From assembly GCA_005884705.1 (NCBI GenBank), contig VBAF01000243.1, positions 1 through 7,171 on the forward strand: a stretch of DNA of 7,171 nucleotides, given 5' to 3'. Every line of letters begins with the position of its first letter. Positions within the stretch are counted from its first letter, which is position 1. A program made the translations under genes and the position numbers. This stretch comes from Alphaproteobacteria bacterium. GTDB lineage: Bacteria > Pseudomonadota > Alphaproteobacteria > Reyranellales > Reyranellaceae. Below, in pieces: positions 7,096-7,171 of this stretch. The notes below the pieces were generated by a model. That model saw only the letters and a list, made by a program, of their open reading frames with translations. It did no database searches and was not told the DNA's origin.

Positions 7096-7135
7096 GGCGT
7101 GCCTATAGCCCAATGCCGCTGCGGCGCAAGCTCGG

Positions 7136-7164
7136 TTGACATAACGGCGGGCCGGCTTTACCTG
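7136..7164 (+). promoter_or_regulatory. Possible rightward divergent promoter (-35 box)
   Basis: A perfect TTGACA lies at 7136-7141 on the plus strand, upstream of and divergent from the NDUFA9-like gene. The bases about 17 further on (TTTACC, TACCTG region) are a poor -10. It could drive a rightward gene that starts beyond the window edge. Confidence 0.25.
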
Positions 7165-7171
7165 ACAGCCC

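Noticed and set aside
7096..7113. Six-residue extension of the NDUFA9-like protein from a TTG at 7113
   Set aside because: The added residues do not fit the family N-terminus, and an ATG in the same frame lies directly ahead of the first Rossmann strand.
1..7171. CRISPR array, tRNA/rRNA genes, transposase, phage genes or a new multi-gene defence system
   Set aside because: I found no regularly spaced repeats, no cloverleaf or rRNA-like stretches, and every long conserved frame is explained by the five genes described.

Overview
This window is GC-rich chromosomal DNA whose recognisable genes all lie on the minus strand. It carries both halves of an NADPH-dependent glutamate synthase (GOGAT), which makes glutamate from glutamine and 2-oxoglutarate. 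The close match of the large subunit to my recollection of the Azospirillum brasilense enzyme, the GC bias and the bacterial NDUFA9-like gene suggest an alphaproteobacterium (Rhizobiales or Rhodospirillales type). The placement is by pattern recognition, not by a search.

Reading along the minus strand from the right edge: an NDUFA9-type atypical short-chain dehydrogenase/reductase (7095-6130); a 251-base intergenic region with a plausible promoter and operator for the next gene; gltD, the GOGAT small subunit (5878-4406); a glutathione S-transferase-like gene only 3 bases downstream (4402-3791); a 60-residue 4-oxalocrotonate tautomerase family gene 15 bases further on (3775-3593); a palindromic intergenic repeat of about 97 bases (3497-3593); and gltB, the GOGAT large subunit, starting at 3479 and running off the left edge. 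The four genes from gltD to gltB look like one transcription unit, with the GST and tautomerase genes inserted between the two GOGAT subunits.

The most notable observation is a lesion in gltB at about 2777-2780. The reading frame shifts, and about 12 residues are missing relative to the family (net loss of 35 bases). The missing block includes the conserved His-Gln-Arg-Tyr-Ser stretch of the glutaminase domain, whose Arg binds glutamine. Sequence before and after is otherwise well conserved and in frame. This is therefore either a very recent inactivating deletion or a sequence/assembly error. Without the lesion the pathway would be a normal one: GltB hydrolyses glutamine and makes glutamate at its FMN/3Fe-4S centre, and GltD supplies NADPH electrons through FAD and 4Fe-4S clusters.

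Other points of interest are the palindromic repeat directly in front of gltB, three TTGAC half-sites at exact 10-base steps over the putative gltD -35 box, and a tautomerase that keeps Pro1 and Arg11 but has Gln and Trp at the positions of 4-OT Arg39 and Phe50. I see no CRISPR array, RNA gene, transposase or phage gene, and no convincing new multi-gene system.
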